Positions 1 through 10,571 of a DNA stretch of 64,000 bases are shown piece after piece (position 1 is the stretch's first letter; each line of letters starts with the position of its first letter). The stretch spans positions 992,001 through 1,056,000 of the forward strand of contig NZ_LN831025.1 in assembly GCF_001457695.1 (NCBI RefSeq), read 5' to 3'. The position numbers and the translations under genes are program-made. This DNA comes from Campylobacter jejuni. GTDB taxonomy: Bacteria > Campylobacterota > Campylobacteria > Campylobacterales > Campylobacteraceae. The notes under the pieces were generated by a model. That model had not been told where the DNA came from and searched no databases. It saw only the letters and a program-made list of their open reading frames with translations.

Positions 1-2
1 CT

Positions 3-3000
3 GTTCTTACAGGTGGGGCAGGATTAGCTATTTTGGCTGCTGGTTTATTTTCTTTAATGGGTTCTGCAAGCGAGTATTATGAATTTGCTCAAAGAGATTA
101 TGGCACACTTTTAACGCCTTTAGCCGCATTTTTAGCCACTAGATGTGCTATGTTTATTCATTATATTAATTCTCGCTTGTTATCTTGTGTTTTAATTATT
201 GATAAAAAAGAAATTATTGATTTAAGTGGTTTTGGATTATATCTTGGAAGTGATGAAAGCAATATCGCTTCGAATTTGGCTTATAAAATCACTTTAAGCG
301 AAGAAATAAAAAGCATTGAAAATATTTTTAGTGAAATCTTTTTAAACTCAGAACAAAAAGACAAGGGGTATAAAAATACACCCAATGATTCAAAATCGAG
401 CAATTTACCCGCTTTCATTTCAACGCAAAAATTATCTAATTTGTATTTAAAAAACAATGCTATTTTAAAGAATTTGCAAGAAGATATTAAACAATTTATT
501 TATTTTTCCTATATAGAAAGTCCAAATTTTAACTCAAGTAAACTAGCTGAATTTTTCGCACAAAAAAATCAAAATGCACAAATAGATTTAAATACAACTA
601 AAATGAGTAAAAATTATTTGATTATTTCAAATATCCCCAATAAATACAATGCAGGACTTAGTGAAAGTTTAACTCAAGAAATCGCCAATTATAATATACA
701 AGATAAATACAGAAGAATTAAAAAAAATATTGATACTTCAAAAAAAACTTATGACAGCACAAGAGATTATAGCGAATATAGCATAGAAATGCCACAAGAT
801 GAAAATGAACCTTATATTTTACAATTAAGCCCTTTTGTGAAAATATCCAAAGAAGCTTATGAGAATAGTAAAAAAGCTTATGAAGATATGCAAAAGGTTT
901 ATAAATATTTAACAAATTTTGTTGCTACACCGCAGAAGCTACCAGAATTCGCAAAAACAGCTAAAGAAAAATTAGCAATATCAGAAAATGAGCCAATGAT
1001 AGAAATAGTAAAAAAGACGGAAAATTTACGACATTGCGAACGAATAAACATTTTAGCTTATATTGACTACAATAAAAAAATAAATGATAAAAAATGGCTT
1101 CCTTATTTTTATATCAAAAAATTCTTTAAACAAAACGAAGCCAAAGAATCCATCATAGAAAAAGAAAAGAAGATAGCTCATCAATATTTAACTTTTTTGA
1201 AAAAAGAGTTTTTTGAAAAATCGGATAAATCTTCATTTGGGAACTATTCTTTAATGGAATGTTTATTCATTTCATTTGTCTTGTATCAAGCTAAGCTTAT
1301 TTTTCCAAATATCAATTTGGATTTGAAAAAATATGGAGGCAGTAATTTTGTATATATAAAATACTTAGAGGAAACTTATGTTTTATGGACAGATGAATGT
1401 CCAATATATGTAAATAATGAGCCAACAAATATTACAGCATATGAAGTTGTATCGCAATTATTACAAATACTTGACAAAAAAGATTATTCTTTTGTGGAAA
1501 ATGATAGTTCGATAACTATAGATGATTTTTTTAATGAATTATCAAAAGATTTAGATACAACAAATACATTAGATAAAAAAATAATCAAATTAAAGCAAAT
1601 GTATCATTTAGATGAACAAAAATGCATTAAAGAATTTATGAATTTAGACGAAGAAACGCAACGAGCTTTTGTTGCATGGATGGATATAGAGAAACAAATA
1701 TCAGATTTATCAAAGCTTTTGGAACAGATGTATGGAAAAGAATATTTAAATAAGGCAAAAGAACAAAAAACAAGTGAAATATTTACTTATGCAATGTTAA
1801 AAATTTTATTAAGTGCTAGTCCTTTTATCAGCTTTACAGCTCAAATGTTGTGGGATTTTAATTTTTTAAAAACAATAGAATATGTTATTCAAGCTTGTAT
1901 TAAAATAAACAAAGAAGGATTTAAAGAATTTTTTAAAGAACAGCTTGGTATTTTTGCACCTCCAAAAAAGAATAGTATATATCATATACACATAAAATCT
2001 AATTTAATAATAAAAGCACGCTTGCAACAAATAGAAAAAGAATTAATTCATACTAAAATCCAAATGATTTTAGCACAAGAGATAAAATCCAATTTAATAA
2101 TACAAAAAAATACATCCGGTTTAAATCTATTTATCACAAAGATAAAAGAATACTTTAATGAAAAACAAATTAAGATTTATTGGAGTGATAAATATATGAA
2201 GCAATTATTTATATACTCTAATCAAGAAAGCAATATATCTAAAATTGCTCTTATGCATAGCATAGATATACAAACTCAAAAATATACTATTTATACTTAT
2301 GCTAAGCTAAATAAACTTGACCTTGCTTCTATTGTGACTGGAGAATTTGTGGGTATTTTTTTAAATTATCTCTTTCCAACAAATTTTAAAGCCCTACAAG
2401 AACAATATGAAAGCATTGTTTATCAGCTTTACACCTTTAAAGATGATTCTCCTTTAGCGGTTATAAGAGATCATTTTATAACTTATCCTTTTGCAATCAA
2501 TTCGAAATTCATTAGCTTTGATTTAAAGAAAATTTTTTATGGCATAGATCTTTGCACAGGAGTTTTTGACACTCATTTTTCCTTTCATTATGAAATAGAT
2601 CAAAAGCTTGAAGAAAATAAAGAATTTCTTTTAAAAAGACTTTTATCTTATTTGATTATTGATGAGAAAAGATCCGCTTTAAGGATAACAAAAGATGAAA
2701 ATGAAACTATACAAGAAAGAGATGATTATACTTTTTTTAATCAAAGTTTAAATAGTATAGAACTCATTAAATCTGAAATTTATATCCTAAAAAATACTGC
2801 ATTAGAAAAGTATTATAAAGAAGTTAATGATGAAATCAATTTAACAGCCATTCAAGCTTACAATGAAGCTTTACAAATTTTACAAGATTTTGCTAATGGA
2901 ATTTACAATACAAGTAAAGATAAAACAGGAAGATATATAGAAGATAAAAATAAAACCAGAAGATTACTAGAAAAACTCAATATCATAGGACAAAACAATC

Positions 3001-3185
3001 TTAAGGCTATGTATATGGGGATAAATGAAAATAAAGAAAGCTTGAAAGCTATAGGCAAAAGAGAAAATAACACTAGCAAAGCAAGTGCAAATGCTGATAT
3101 CACATCAGAAACAAAAACTCCGCCTAATTTCATAGGCAGACTAGCCACTACTATAATCATAGAAGATGGTTTATATATGGGATAA
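3..3185 (+). CDS. Large unrecognised protein, 5' end outside window
   Basis: The frame is open to the left edge (codons from position 3, then TTG at 33), so this is the C-terminal part of a longer protein; at least 1060 residues are visible. The visible start is hydrophobic, with a glycine/alanine-rich segment followed by LLTPLAAFLATRCAMF, which looks like one or two membrane or pore-type helices. The rest is long, charged and mostly helical, with lysine-rich coiled-coil stretches around residues 265-295, a second short hydrophobic patch near residue 590, and a hydrophilic tail. I recognise no family. Its position beside T6SS core genes and just upstream of another unknown gene (18-base gap) suggests an effector or effector-associated protein; this is inference only. 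Confidence 0.6.
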   Translation, partial: VLTGGAGLAILAAGLFSLMGSASEYYEFAQRDYGTLLTPLAAFLATRCAMFIHYINSRLLSCVLIIDKKEIIDLSGFGLYLGSDESNIASNLAYKITLSEEIKSIENIFSEIFLNSEQKDKGYKNTPNDSKSSNLPAFISTQKLSNLYLKNNAILKNLQEDIKQFIYFSYIESPNFNSSKLAEFFAQKNQNAQIDLNTTKMSKNYLIISNIPNKYNAGLSESLTQEIANYNIQDKYRRIKKNIDTSKKTYDSTRDYSEYSIEMPQDENEPYILQLSPFVKISKEAYENSKKAYEDMQKVYKYLTNFVATPQKLPEFAKTAKEKLAISENEPMIEIVKKTENLRHCERINILAYIDYNKKINDKKWLPYFYIKKFFKQNEAKESIIEKEKKIAHQYLTFLKKEFFEKSDKSSFGNYSLMECLFISFVLYQAKLIFPNINLDLKKYGGSNFVYIKYLEETYVLWTDECPIYVNNEPTNITAYEVVSQLLQILDKKDYSFVENDSSITIDDFFNELSKDLDTTNTLDKKIIKLKQMYHLDEQKCIKEFMNLDEETQRAFVAWMDIEKQISDLSKLLEQMYGKEYLNKAKEQKTSEIFTYAMLKILLSASPFISFTAQMLWDFNFLKTIEYVIQACIKINKEGFKEFFKEQLGIFAPPKKNSIYHIHIKSNLIIKARLQQIEKELIHTKIQMILAQEIKSNLIIQKNTSGLNLFITKIKEYFNEKQIKIYWSDKYMKQLFIYSNQESNISKIALMHSIDIQTQKYTIYTYAKLNKLDLASIVTGEFVGIFLNYLFPTNFKALQEQYESIVYQLYTFKDDSPLAVIRDHFITYPFAINSKFISFDLKKIFYGIDLCTGVFDTHFSFHYEIDQKLEENKEFLLKRLLSYLIIDEKRSALRITKDENETIQERDDYTFFNQSLNSIELIKSEIYILKNTALEKYYKEVNDEINLTAIQAYNEALQILQDFANGIYNTSKDKTGRYIEDKNKTRRLLEKLNIIGQNNLKAMYMGINENKESLKAIGKRENNTSKASANADITSETKTPPNFIGRLATTIIIEDGLYMG

Positions 3186-3203
3186 ATTACGAAAGGATAA
3201 ATA

Positions 3204-4484
3204 ATGAGTGAGACTTATAAAATTTATACACCTAATGGAATAGCTGTAAAAGTAGATAAAGAAACAAACAAAATATATTTTGTAGAAAGTTTAGATTCAC
3301 ATCCACCAGCAAAGGGCAATTATACCGAAGAATATTCCAAAGCTTTGTTTGAAGCACACAACATTAAACGAAACTCCCCCTACAAAGACTATAAACCCCA
3401 ATACCTAGATCCTAACTTTTATACAGGGCAAAGTTCTACTTTACTTGAATTTAAAGAATGGCAAAGTATTTATTTAAAAGATCCTATAAAAGGAGCTATA
3501 GCTCCTTGGACTAAAGCAGAAAAAGCTTATTATAAATCTTTAAAAACTAAAAGAGAAAGATATAAATATTTAGCAATAAGAAGTGGATTAAGATCTGTGG
3601 TTATAGATATACCCTATGATGCTTATGCTAATGTAGATGAAAAAGGAAATTTAATCAATGAAGAATACGCTTATATTTACGATGAAGTAAGTTCTCATCG
3701 TGGAACATTAAAATCTTATTCTTTCTTTAATGAATGGGAATTGTCTGCTTTACTTTTGGGAAATATTAAAGCTAGTCCTACAGCTGCCGTAGGATTTAAA
3801 GCAAGACAACAACAAGCATTGTTCTTACAAGCTCAACTTGGAGATAAAAATGCTTTTAAAAGTTTAGGTTTAGCAGTATTGTGTTCTAATTCTTTTCTTA
3901 CAGGGCAACATTGGAATAAGCTTAGAGCAAAAATGATTTACGATTTACACGATTATCATTATGAGAGTTTATTAGATGAATTTGGTATGATACCTTTTTT
4001 AGATGAGATTATAGGAGTAGATTGGGTGATTGATTTAAATCGATATAAATTTGCTCTTGATGAAGAAGGTAGAATCATTTGGGCTTTATATGATGATATT
4101 GAAAAAGGTAAATTAAAAGATCCAAGAGATGTGGATTCTACTTCTGAAAGCAGGAAAGAATTTGATCATTATATGGATGGATATGTAAATGGAATGGAAA
4201 CTAGATTTGATGCTGATATTCCAAATGATTGGGGTGATCGACAAGCCACTTTATTCAAAGATACTCTAGTATTAAGCGCCAAACTAGCAGCCTTAACTCC
4301 TCCTCAAGGCTATCCTAATGCTCCAAGATACTATAGCCCTGAAAGACTAGAAATTATTTATAAAAGACATAAGCTTGATAAACTTCTTGACCCAAGAATT
4401 CCTGCTATTTATAGATATAATTTTCCAGAGGATTTAAGAGTTAAGATACTAGCTTATGCTAAAGAGCATAATATCAAAGAGTAA
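3204..4484 (+). CDS. Unrecognised 426-residue protein
   Basis: The ORF starts at ATG 3204, with AAAGGA about eight bases upstream, 18 bases after the preceding large gene, so the two are probably cotranscribed. The product has no signal peptide or clear membrane helix. It is rich in Tyr, Asp and Lys, with aromatic segments such as YHYESLLDEFGMIPFLDE near residue 255. It ends only three bases before the convergent tagH gene. By position it could be the immunity or partner protein of the upstream large protein. No family is recognised and no function is assigned. Confidence 0.6.
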   Translation: MSETYKIYTPNGIAVKVDKETNKIYFVESLDSHPPAKGNYTEEYSKALFEAHNIKRNSPYKDYKPQYLDPNFYTGQSSTLLEFKEWQSIYLKDPIKGAIAPWTKAEKAYYKSLKTKRERYKYLAIRSGLRSVVIDIPYDAYANVDEKGNLINEEYAYIYDEVSSHRGTLKSYSFFNEWELSALLLGNIKASPTAAVGFKARQQQALFLQAQLGDKNAFKSLGLAVLCSNSFLTGQHWNKLRAKMIYDLHDYHYESLLDEFGMIPFLDEIIGVDWVIDLNRYKFALDEEGRIIWALYDDIEKGKLKDPRDVDSTSESRKEFDHYMDGYVNGMETRFDADIPNDWGDRQATLFKDTLVLSAKLAALTPPQGYPNAPRYYSPERLEIIYKRHKLDKLLDPRIPAIYRYNFPEDLRVKILAYAKEHNIKE

Positions 4485-4487
4485 AAA

Positions 4488-5387
4488 TCACTCAAAATCT
4501 TTAATATACTTTTCCAATGCTTTGATGGTAAGATTTTCAAAAAGAATCTTATCTTCTTTGATATTGTTTTGTATGGCAGCTTCAATATATTTAATAAACA
4601 TATTTTCTTCCATTTCTTCAAATATTGGAGTATATAATTCTTTTGCGATTAGGCTAAGGGCTAAAATATTGATCAATCTTGTGGATTTGATTAAGGGTAT
4701 ATTATTAATAATACTTTCAAAATCTTTGATACTAATAGAAGAATAATCTTTATTTAATTTAGAGCTTTGTTGTTTTGTTTTAATATCTTTTAAATTTTTT
4801 ACCAAACTTTTTAAAACATTTTCATATTCTAATGAATTTGGATTTTTTTGAATTATTTCTTTTAAAAAGCTATCATCTGCCTTTTCTTCTTCAATAAATT
4901 TATAATCATTATTTTCTAAAATCTCTTTTAACTCTTTGTTTTTGTCAAAATTTATACTTGTTTTTCCTCTAGGTTTAATTTCAATTTCATCAAAATGATT
5001 GCGTTTTTCAATATCTTCTAAGTATTTTTTATTTTCTTTAATGCTTGCTTCAATGCTTTTTGCATCTACAAATCTAAATTCTAAATTACCGATTTTAAAA
5101 ATATCGCCTATGCTGATTATTATTTCATAGCCACTTGGCATTCTAGAAAAGGACTTATTATAATAAATGTCAGAATCTTCAAAAGCTGCAATTGTAAAAG
5201 ATCCTTCTTCATAAGATACTATGGCATGGGTATTTTTGATTTGTTCTAGTTTATCTTGAATACGAAAAGTGCAATCATCACCGCTTCCTATAGTTCCACC
5301 CTTTGTGTTAAATACAAATGTTTTAGAACCACTAATACATTCGTCATAATTCTCAATAGCAATTCCTATCTCTTCTTTTTCTATCAT
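4488..5387 (-). CDS. tagH: TagH-like FHA-domain protein of the T6SS
   Basis: 299 residues. The N-terminal ~105 residues form a forkhead-associated domain: a GGTIGSGDDCTFRI strand-turn motif near residues 30-43, then NTHAIV, and a closing GDIFKIGNLEFRFVD. FHA domains bind phosphothreonine, and TagH/Fha1 proteins act in post-translational control or assembly of T6SS. The remaining ~190 residues are charged and helical. The start overlaps the end of tssM by four bases (ATGA type), so the two are translationally coupled. No PpkA kinase or PppA phosphatase lies in the window, so its partner is unknown here. Confidence 0.85.
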   Translation of the reverse strand: MIEKEEIGIAIENYDECISGSKTFVFNTKGGTIGSGDDCTFRIQDKLEQIKNTHAIVSYEEGSFTIAAFEDSDIYYNKSFSRMPSGYEIIISIGDIFKIGNLEFRFVDAKSIEASIKENKKYLEDIEKRNHFDEIEIKPRGKTSINFDKNKELKEILENNDYKFIEEEKADDSFLKEIIQKNPNSLEYENVLKSLVKNLKDIKTKQQSSKLNKDYSSISIKDFESIINNIPLIKSTRLINILALSLIAKELYTPIFEEMEENMFIKYIEAAIQNNIKEDKILFENLTIKALEKYIKDFE

Positions 5388-8300
5388 TGTTTATTTACCC
5401 CTGTAATATTTTCTACTATTTTAAGATTATTTAAAATATAAACTATATTATTTAATTCACTAGCACCGTTAATAATTTCAAAGTCAAAATATAAGTTTTT
5501 ATTATTGTTAAATATAATGCTGTATATAGAATTACTTTTATTATCTTTTATAAACTTATACCATGCCCATTCTCCTTTATATGATTTTGTATAATTTAAA
5601 TTAGGATTAGAGTAGTTATAGGCTGTAAAATTTAAACTTGTTCCATTATTGAATTTTTCTGCTACAATTTGTAGGGTTTGATTAAGAGTATGATCGTATT
5701 GGATATTTTTATTATCATAGCCAAGCTTTATAAAGGAAAAATCCGCACTTAAATCAAGGCTTTGAATAGTAAAATTAACTTTTATATTATCATTACCATT
5801 TAGTATGAGACTAGAGAGATTGCCTGCATTGGTGATAAAATCTAAAAATTCTTTAGAGAAATTTAATTTTGAAGCAAATTGAGAATTGATAGAATAGTTA
5901 TTTTTTCTTTTTACTAAAACATTGTTCAAGTATTTTTTATAAAAACTATTTAATGTCCCATTTCTTCCAAAAAATGTTTTAAAACTATCCATACTAAGAT
6001 CTGCTACACTCTCATCATTAAAAGGATAATATGGTGCAATATCATTAACAAATGGATTATACACTTCATTAATCCAAGCAGTATTAAATAAAGAAATACC
6101 ATGATTTTCTATAAAATTCCACGAATAATTAGAAAGCTGACCATAATATCTCTCTAAATCATTAGGTAATTTTTTTATGTTCATTTGAAATACAGCAAAA
6201 GGATCATTGGCATCTTTATTGCCTCCAAGAGCATATGAAATTTTTTCTTCAGCACTTTGGTTATTATTAGAACTAAAATCTATAATTTTATTGGACATAT
6301 TTGTAATATTTGTATTAAGAATATCTAATATTTTTTCATCATCAGTGCCTTTGCCCACTTCTATATTACCAACACTCAAAAGTGTATTTTTGTTTACTAG
6401 CTTATGATATTGTGTGAAAGCATTGCTTACCCCAATAAAATTTGATCTAATTTCCCCAGCATTTAATCCTAAATTGTAGGCTTGAGTTAGTAAAACTGCA
6501 TCATTTAAATTTGTATTAGAACTAACAATTTTTAACAAAGAATATAAAGGGTTTTCTTTTTTTGATAAGATATTAAGCTCATTAAGTATTGCCTCTTTGG
6601 TATTATACCTAACAGGTTGCAATGAAGCGAGTAGATTTTGCCAAGCATTTTGGTATTCACTTAAGTATAATTTTAAAATACCCATAGTCAAAGTGTTTTT
6701 ATTTTCTTTAAAATTGTTATCTAGCATCCAAGATTCAATATTGATTGCGGTGTCAACTTGTTGATTTAAATCATTTAAAAAGTCCATCATACCAACTTTT
6801 GTATATATTTTATCTATAGAAGTTATTTGAGAATTATTTGAAAATACACTATTTGCAGCAAAACCTAAATCCTCTTTTATAAGATATTTTTCTTTAGGTT
6901 TATCGCTATTTAAAAAATTAAGAAGAATGTAAATTCTTTGAGTTCTACTTATACTCTCAAGTTTTCTTTTTCCTGTATGTATACTGTTTTCATCTTCTGT
7001 AAAAGATTTAAGATTAAATTGTTTAAGCTCATCCACCCCTTCTAGAAAGTCATCTTTAGAGATTGAATACTTACTTAAAGTATTCCAATTCTCGTTAATC
7101 CAAATTTTTAGTATCTCTTTATTAAAATATTTTTGTTCAAACAAAGATCTATACATATATAATGTTTTGATTAAATTTTCTTTATTTGTATCGGTAAGTA
7201 AAGTATATTCCATTTCTTTTAATAAAGTATTTTTTAACACATCTTCATTCAGTTTGTAATAAAGTTGTTTAGCTTCTTTAAATCCTTTGTATGAGAGATT
7301 TAGATTTAAATATTGAAATATATTATTATCTTGCCAAAGTTCAGGATAAGTATTTAAAATATTTCTCAATTCAATTAAGAAGTCAGCTTTTTGTTTAATA
7401 TTTAAATTTTGATAATCTTGATCTTTAAGAAGCAATTGTAAAGATCTTAAGGTGTTTTGGCTTTTTTCGAATTCTTTATTGTTTTTACTTATAAAATAAG
7501 AAGATATAGCATATGTTCCAAAGCTTATGATTAAAATTATAATTAAAAAAGATAATTTTTTAGAATAAGATTTCATAGTGCTTAAAGAATAATCTGTAAA
7601 AATTAAATCTTCGAGCAGTGATTTAACAAAATAGCTTTGTTTATTATGTATAATATTGGATTTTGATAATACTTTTTTGCAGTTATATTTCTCACATATG
7701 GCATCGAGTAAGAAATTTCTAGGAATATTTTCTTGATAGGCACTAACAAAATAAACTCCTCTAAGATAAGAATTATTTTTAAGCTTATTTTCTTCTTGCA
7801 CTTCCAAAATAAAAGTCTTTGCTAATGCAAATAAATTATCAAGTTGTTTTAAAAATAAGTAGCTTTTATTTTTATTTTCTATATTATAAATATGGGAGTT
7901 TTTACTCATCAAGGAACATAATAATGAATCACTTAATTCTTTAAATTCATTATTTAAAAATTCTTCACTTAAGATTTTATCAAAAGATAATCCTAAAATT
8001 TTATCTGAAATTTTTTTATCGAAAATATCAAAATACTCTTTCATGCCTTCGATCAAGTCGAGTTTTGAAAAAACTATATAAATAGGCAGTTTTAAATTTA
8101 AAGTTTTTTCACATTCATTTACTCTTTTTGTTAGATATCTAATAAGATTTTTGGAATACTCCTTAGGATTATTTAAGAAAATTATAGTGTCAACAACTAA
8201 AATAATTCCATTTAGTTTGCTATGAAAAAAATTTTTATTGAGAAAAGTAAGGAATTTTTTCCATATATTTTTTTTAATTAAAAAATCTCTATTTTTATCT

Positions 8301-8914
8301 ATATCATCTTCGGGTATTTCATCGCTACTTGTAGGCTTAAAAAATTCTTCTTGTGAAAAATAGTTTCCTTCTGTATCTAACAAAGCACCTTTTTTTGATA
8401 CATAAAGTGCAAAATTTCTAGTAGACTTATGGAATTTTTTATAAGACTCTAAACTATCACTAAGTGGGTATTCGATGTCAGAATAATTAATAAAAGTGCT
8501 TTTTCCAGATCCTTCATTTCCTATGATGATAATTAAGGGTAAATTTTTTGTTTTTAAATCATTCTTCCATGTTTCTTTGGCATCTTTAAGAGATAAAAAG
8601 AAGTTTCTTTTAGATTTGTAAATGAACTCATCAGCTTCTTTTTTTAGGACTTTAAATTTTAATCTTTTTTCACTTTTTAAAGAAGATATAAAATTTATAA
8701 TAGGCTTTAATAAAAAAAACAAAAAAACAATAAGCCAAATTATCAAAATAATACTAAATCTTAAAAATGAACTACTAAAAATATATATGTCATTAAAAGC
8801 TACCAAAGAACCCCAAAACCAAAATAAAATACTCAAAAGAAAAATACAACAAAGCAAAAAAGCAGTTATAAATAATCTTGATTTCACAAAATCAAATATT
8901 TTTTTAAACATCAT
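5384..8914 (-). CDS. tssM: TssM (IcmF family) inner-membrane core protein
   Basis: 1176 residues, the usual size for IcmF/TssM. There are two N-terminal transmembrane helices (about residues 13-35 and 52-72), then a cytoplasmic NTPase-like domain with an intact Walker A motif GNEGSGKST at 132-140, a third transmembrane helix near residues 465-485, and a long periplasmic region that contacts TssJ. TssM forms the trans-envelope channel with TssL and TssJ. It begins with two consecutive ATG codons after TAAGGAATA; the second gives more normal spacing. It is divergent from hcp across a 114-base intergenic region and is followed by overlapping tagH. Confidence 0.95.
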   Translation of the reverse strand: MMFKKIFDFVKSRLFITAFLLCCIFLLSILFWFWGSLVAFNDIYIFSSSFLRFSIILIIWLIVFLFFLLKPIINFISSLKSEKRLKFKVLKKEADEFIYKSKRNFFLSLKDAKETWKNDLKTKNLPLIIIIGNEGSGKSTFINYSDIEYPLSDSLESYKKFHKSTRNFALYVSKKGALLDTEGNYFSQEEFFKPTSSDEIPEDDIDKNRDFLIKKNIWKKFLTFLNKNFFHSKLNGIILVVDTIIFLNNPKEYSKNLIRYLTKRVNECEKTLNLKLPIYIVFSKLDLIEGMKEYFDIFDKKISDKILGLSFDKILSEEFLNNEFKELSDSLLCSLMSKNSHIYNIENKNKSYLFLKQLDNLFALAKTFILEVQEENKLKNNSYLRGVYFVSAYQENIPRNFLLDAICEKYNCKKVLSKSNIIHNKQSYFVKSLLEDLIFTDYSLSTMKSYSKKLSFLIIILIISFGTYAISSYFISKNNKEFEKSQNTLRSLQLLLKDQDYQNLNIKQKADFLIELRNILNTYPELWQDNNIFQYLNLNLSYKGFKEAKQLYYKLNEDVLKNTLLKEMEYTLLTDTNKENLIKTLYMYRSLFEQKYFNKEILKIWINENWNTLSKYSISKDDFLEGVDELKQFNLKSFTEDENSIHTGKRKLESISRTQRIYILLNFLNSDKPKEKYLIKEDLGFAANSVFSNNSQITSIDKIYTKVGMMDFLNDLNQQVDTAINIESWMLDNNFKENKNTLTMGILKLYLSEYQNAWQNLLASLQPVRYNTKEAILNELNILSKKENPLYSLLKIVSSNTNLNDAVLLTQAYNLGLNAGEIRSNFIGVSNAFTQYHKLVNKNTLLSVGNIEVGKGTDDEKILDILNTNITNMSNKIIDFSSNNNQSAEEKISYALGGNKDANDPFAVFQMNIKKLPNDLERYYGQLSNYSWNFIENHGISLFNTAWINEVYNPFVNDIAPYYPFNDESVADLSMDSFKTFFGRNGTLNSFYKKYLNNVLVKRKNNYSINSQFASKLNFSKEFLDFITNAGNLSSLILNGNDNIKVNFTIQSLDLSADFSFIKLGYDNKNIQYDHTLNQTLQIVAEKFNNGTSLNFTAYNYSNPNLNYTKSYKGEWAWYKFIKDNKSNSIYSIIFNNNKNLYFDFEIINGASELNNIVYILNNLKIVENITGVNKQ

Positions 8915-8985
8915 TATTCCTTAGTAAAGTAAAAACAAATTAATATGCAAATATTTTGCAAAAATTTAATAGATTAAGATTAAAA

Positions 8986-8994
8986 TGATACAAT
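8986..8994 (+). promoter_or_regulatory. Putative sigma70 promoter (extended -10) of hcp
   Basis: TGATACAAT (extended -10 TGn-TACAAT) lies about 35 bases upstream of the hcp start, in the intergenic region shared with divergent tssM. Campylobacter promoters often lack a clear -35 box, and none is visible here. AAAGGAG at 9015-9021 is the ribosome-binding site. Confidence 0.5.
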
Positions 8995-9028
8995 TTTGAA
9001 TGTTAAAAAAAATTAAAGGAGTTTTTTT

Positions 9029-9544
9029 ATGGCTGAACCAGCGTTTATAAAAATTGAAGGTTCCACACAAGGTTTGATTTCAAGCGGTGCATCTACTGAA
9101 GCGAGTATTGGCAATAGATATAAATCGGGTCATGAAGATGAAATCATGGCTCAAGAGGTATCTCATATTGTAACCGTACCTGTTGATCAGCAAAGTGGAC
9201 AACCTTCTGGACAAAGAGTTCATAAGCCTTTTTCTTTTACTTGCTCATTAAATAAATCTGTGCCTTTGCTATATAATGCACTTACCAAAGGAGAAAGACT
9301 TCCAACAGTCGAAGTTCATTGGTTTAGAACCGCAACAAGTGGCGGATCTGAACATTTTTTTACTACAAAATTGGAAGATGCAATTATTACAAATATTGAA
9401 TTAATAATGCCAAATGCACAAGAGTCAAGTAATCATGATAAAACCGAGCTTTTAAAAGTTTCAATGAGCTATAGAAAAGTAGTTTGGGAACATACTGCTG
9501 CTGGAACTAGCGGAAGTGATGATTGGAGAGAGGGCAAAGCTTAA
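9029..9544 (+). CDS. hcp: Hcp / TssD inner-tube protein
   Basis: 171 residues, the expected Hcp length. The start (AEPAFIKIEGSTQGLISSG) and the central KPFSFTCSLNKSVPLLYNAL segment are typical Hcp family signatures. Hcp hexamers stack to form the tube expelled by sheath contraction and also serve as an assay marker for T6SS activity. The gene stands alone, with its own extended -10 promoter and a strong AAAGGAG site eight bases before ATG. Both neighbours are on the opposite strand. A stand-alone hcp allows high expression relative to structural genes. Confidence 0.96.
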   Translation: MAEPAFIKIEGSTQGLISSGASTEASIGNRYKSGHEDEIMAQEVSHIVTVPVDQQSGQPSGQRVHKPFSFTCSLNKSVPLLYNALTKGERLPTVEVHWFRTATSGGSEHFFTTKLEDAIITNIELIMPNAQESSNHDKTELLKVSMSYRKVVWEHTAAGTSGSDDWREGKA

Positions 9545-9597
9545 TTATAATTTATCTTAAATAATCCTGACTAAAATACATAATTATAGTTGGGATT

Positions 9598-9633
9598 GTA
9601 TCGTGAATTATATCCATGGCATAATTATGATAC
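9598..9633. other. Imperfect inverted repeat between convergent hcp and tssL
   Basis: GTATCGTGAATTAT at 9598-9611 pairs with ATAATTATGATAC at 9621-9633 around a nine-base spacer. It lies in the 253-base gap between convergent hcp and tssL. No T-run follows directly, so it is a weak terminator candidate or an operator. Nothing else is evident in this gap. Confidence 0.35.
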
Positions 9634-9797
9634 GACCTTATACTTATTTGTACTAATAATTTGCATAATTAAAGCTTGTTTTTATATTATTTTTATCCTT
9701 TTATAGGTTTTGCATTTGATTTTTATTCTAGCAGTAAAACAATTTTTATTTAATTTTACTCATAACAAATAAATTGATATTTAAAAATTTAGTATAT

Positions 9798-10571
9798 TTA
9801 TTCTATATGTGTTAAATTTTTTATCAATACAGATATATTATTATCCACTTTAAGATTATTGGTTTCTAAATTGAAAATTGCATAGCTTAATACTCCTAAT
9901 ATAATCAATACTGGCACAACGATAATAAGTTTTTTAAAATACAATCTTATAAATTTTTGCCAAATATTTTCTTTCAAACCAGTTTTATATGCTTTATTAA
10001 AAGCTAACTCTTCTTCTATCTTATAAACCGGTTTTAAAGATGTGGCAATATTATTGCAAAAATGAATTATTTTTTCATCTCTATCCTTAGTCTCATTATA
10101 TTTTCCTTTATAACCAAGAATCAAACAAGCATAGATAAATTCCAAAAAATCTTTAAACTTAAAAGGGTTATTAATCCAAGATGATGCAATATCATAAAAA
10201 TTATTTCCACCTAAAGTTTCATCAAATAACCTTACAGTTAGAGTATTGTGAGCCCAAAAATTAATAAAAAGTTCATTTTTCATTAAGCTTTCATCTATAA
10301 AGACACAAAGACAATATTTGAATTTAATAATTTCTTTTTCATCATATTCTTTACATATACTTAATTTAGCGGTTATATCTAAAATTTTATTGATCAATGT
10401 TTCTCTAAGTTGATTAATATTACTTGTATCCATAGAGCTTATTTTTGAAAGTCTATAAGAAAGCAAAAGCAACTCCAAAGAATAATCAATAATTTTATTG
10501 TTTTTTAAACCATCAAAATCTGAATCAAGAAGTAAGCTTAATGCCTTTTTTTCTTCATTTATTTCTTTCAT
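9798..10571 (-). CDS. tssL: TssL (DotU family) inner-membrane protein
   Basis: 257 residues from the ATG at 10571, preferred over a GTG at 10586 because it gives a classical four-base ATGA overlap with tssK. The cytoplasmic helical domain carries DotU features, including KYCLCVFIDESLM (about 105-117), a FWAHNTLTVRLFDETLGG-like segment near 125-140, and LEFIYACLILGYKGKY. A single C-terminal transmembrane helix (about 216-236, LIIVVPVLIILGVLSYAIF) is followed by a short periplasmic tail. No OmpA-like peptidoglycan-binding extension is present. It forms the TssJLM membrane complex. Confidence 0.93.
   Translation of the reverse strand: MKEINEEKKALSLLLDSDFDGLKNNKIIDYSLELLLLSYRLSKISSMDTSNINQLRETLINKILDITAKLSICKEYDEKEIIKFKYCLCVFIDESLMKNELFINFWAHNTLTVRLFDETLGGNNFYDIASSWINNPFKFKDFLEFIYACLILGYKGKYNETKDRDEKIIHFCNNIATSLKPVYKIEEELAFNKAYKTGLKENIWQKFIRLYFKKLIIVVPVLIILGVLSYAIFNLETNNLKVDNNISVLIKNLTHIE

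Noticed and set aside
4456-4746. 96-codon plus-strand ORF covering the end of tagH
   Set aside because: It lies wholly antisense to tagH and the tail of the 3204 gene, without a start site of its own.
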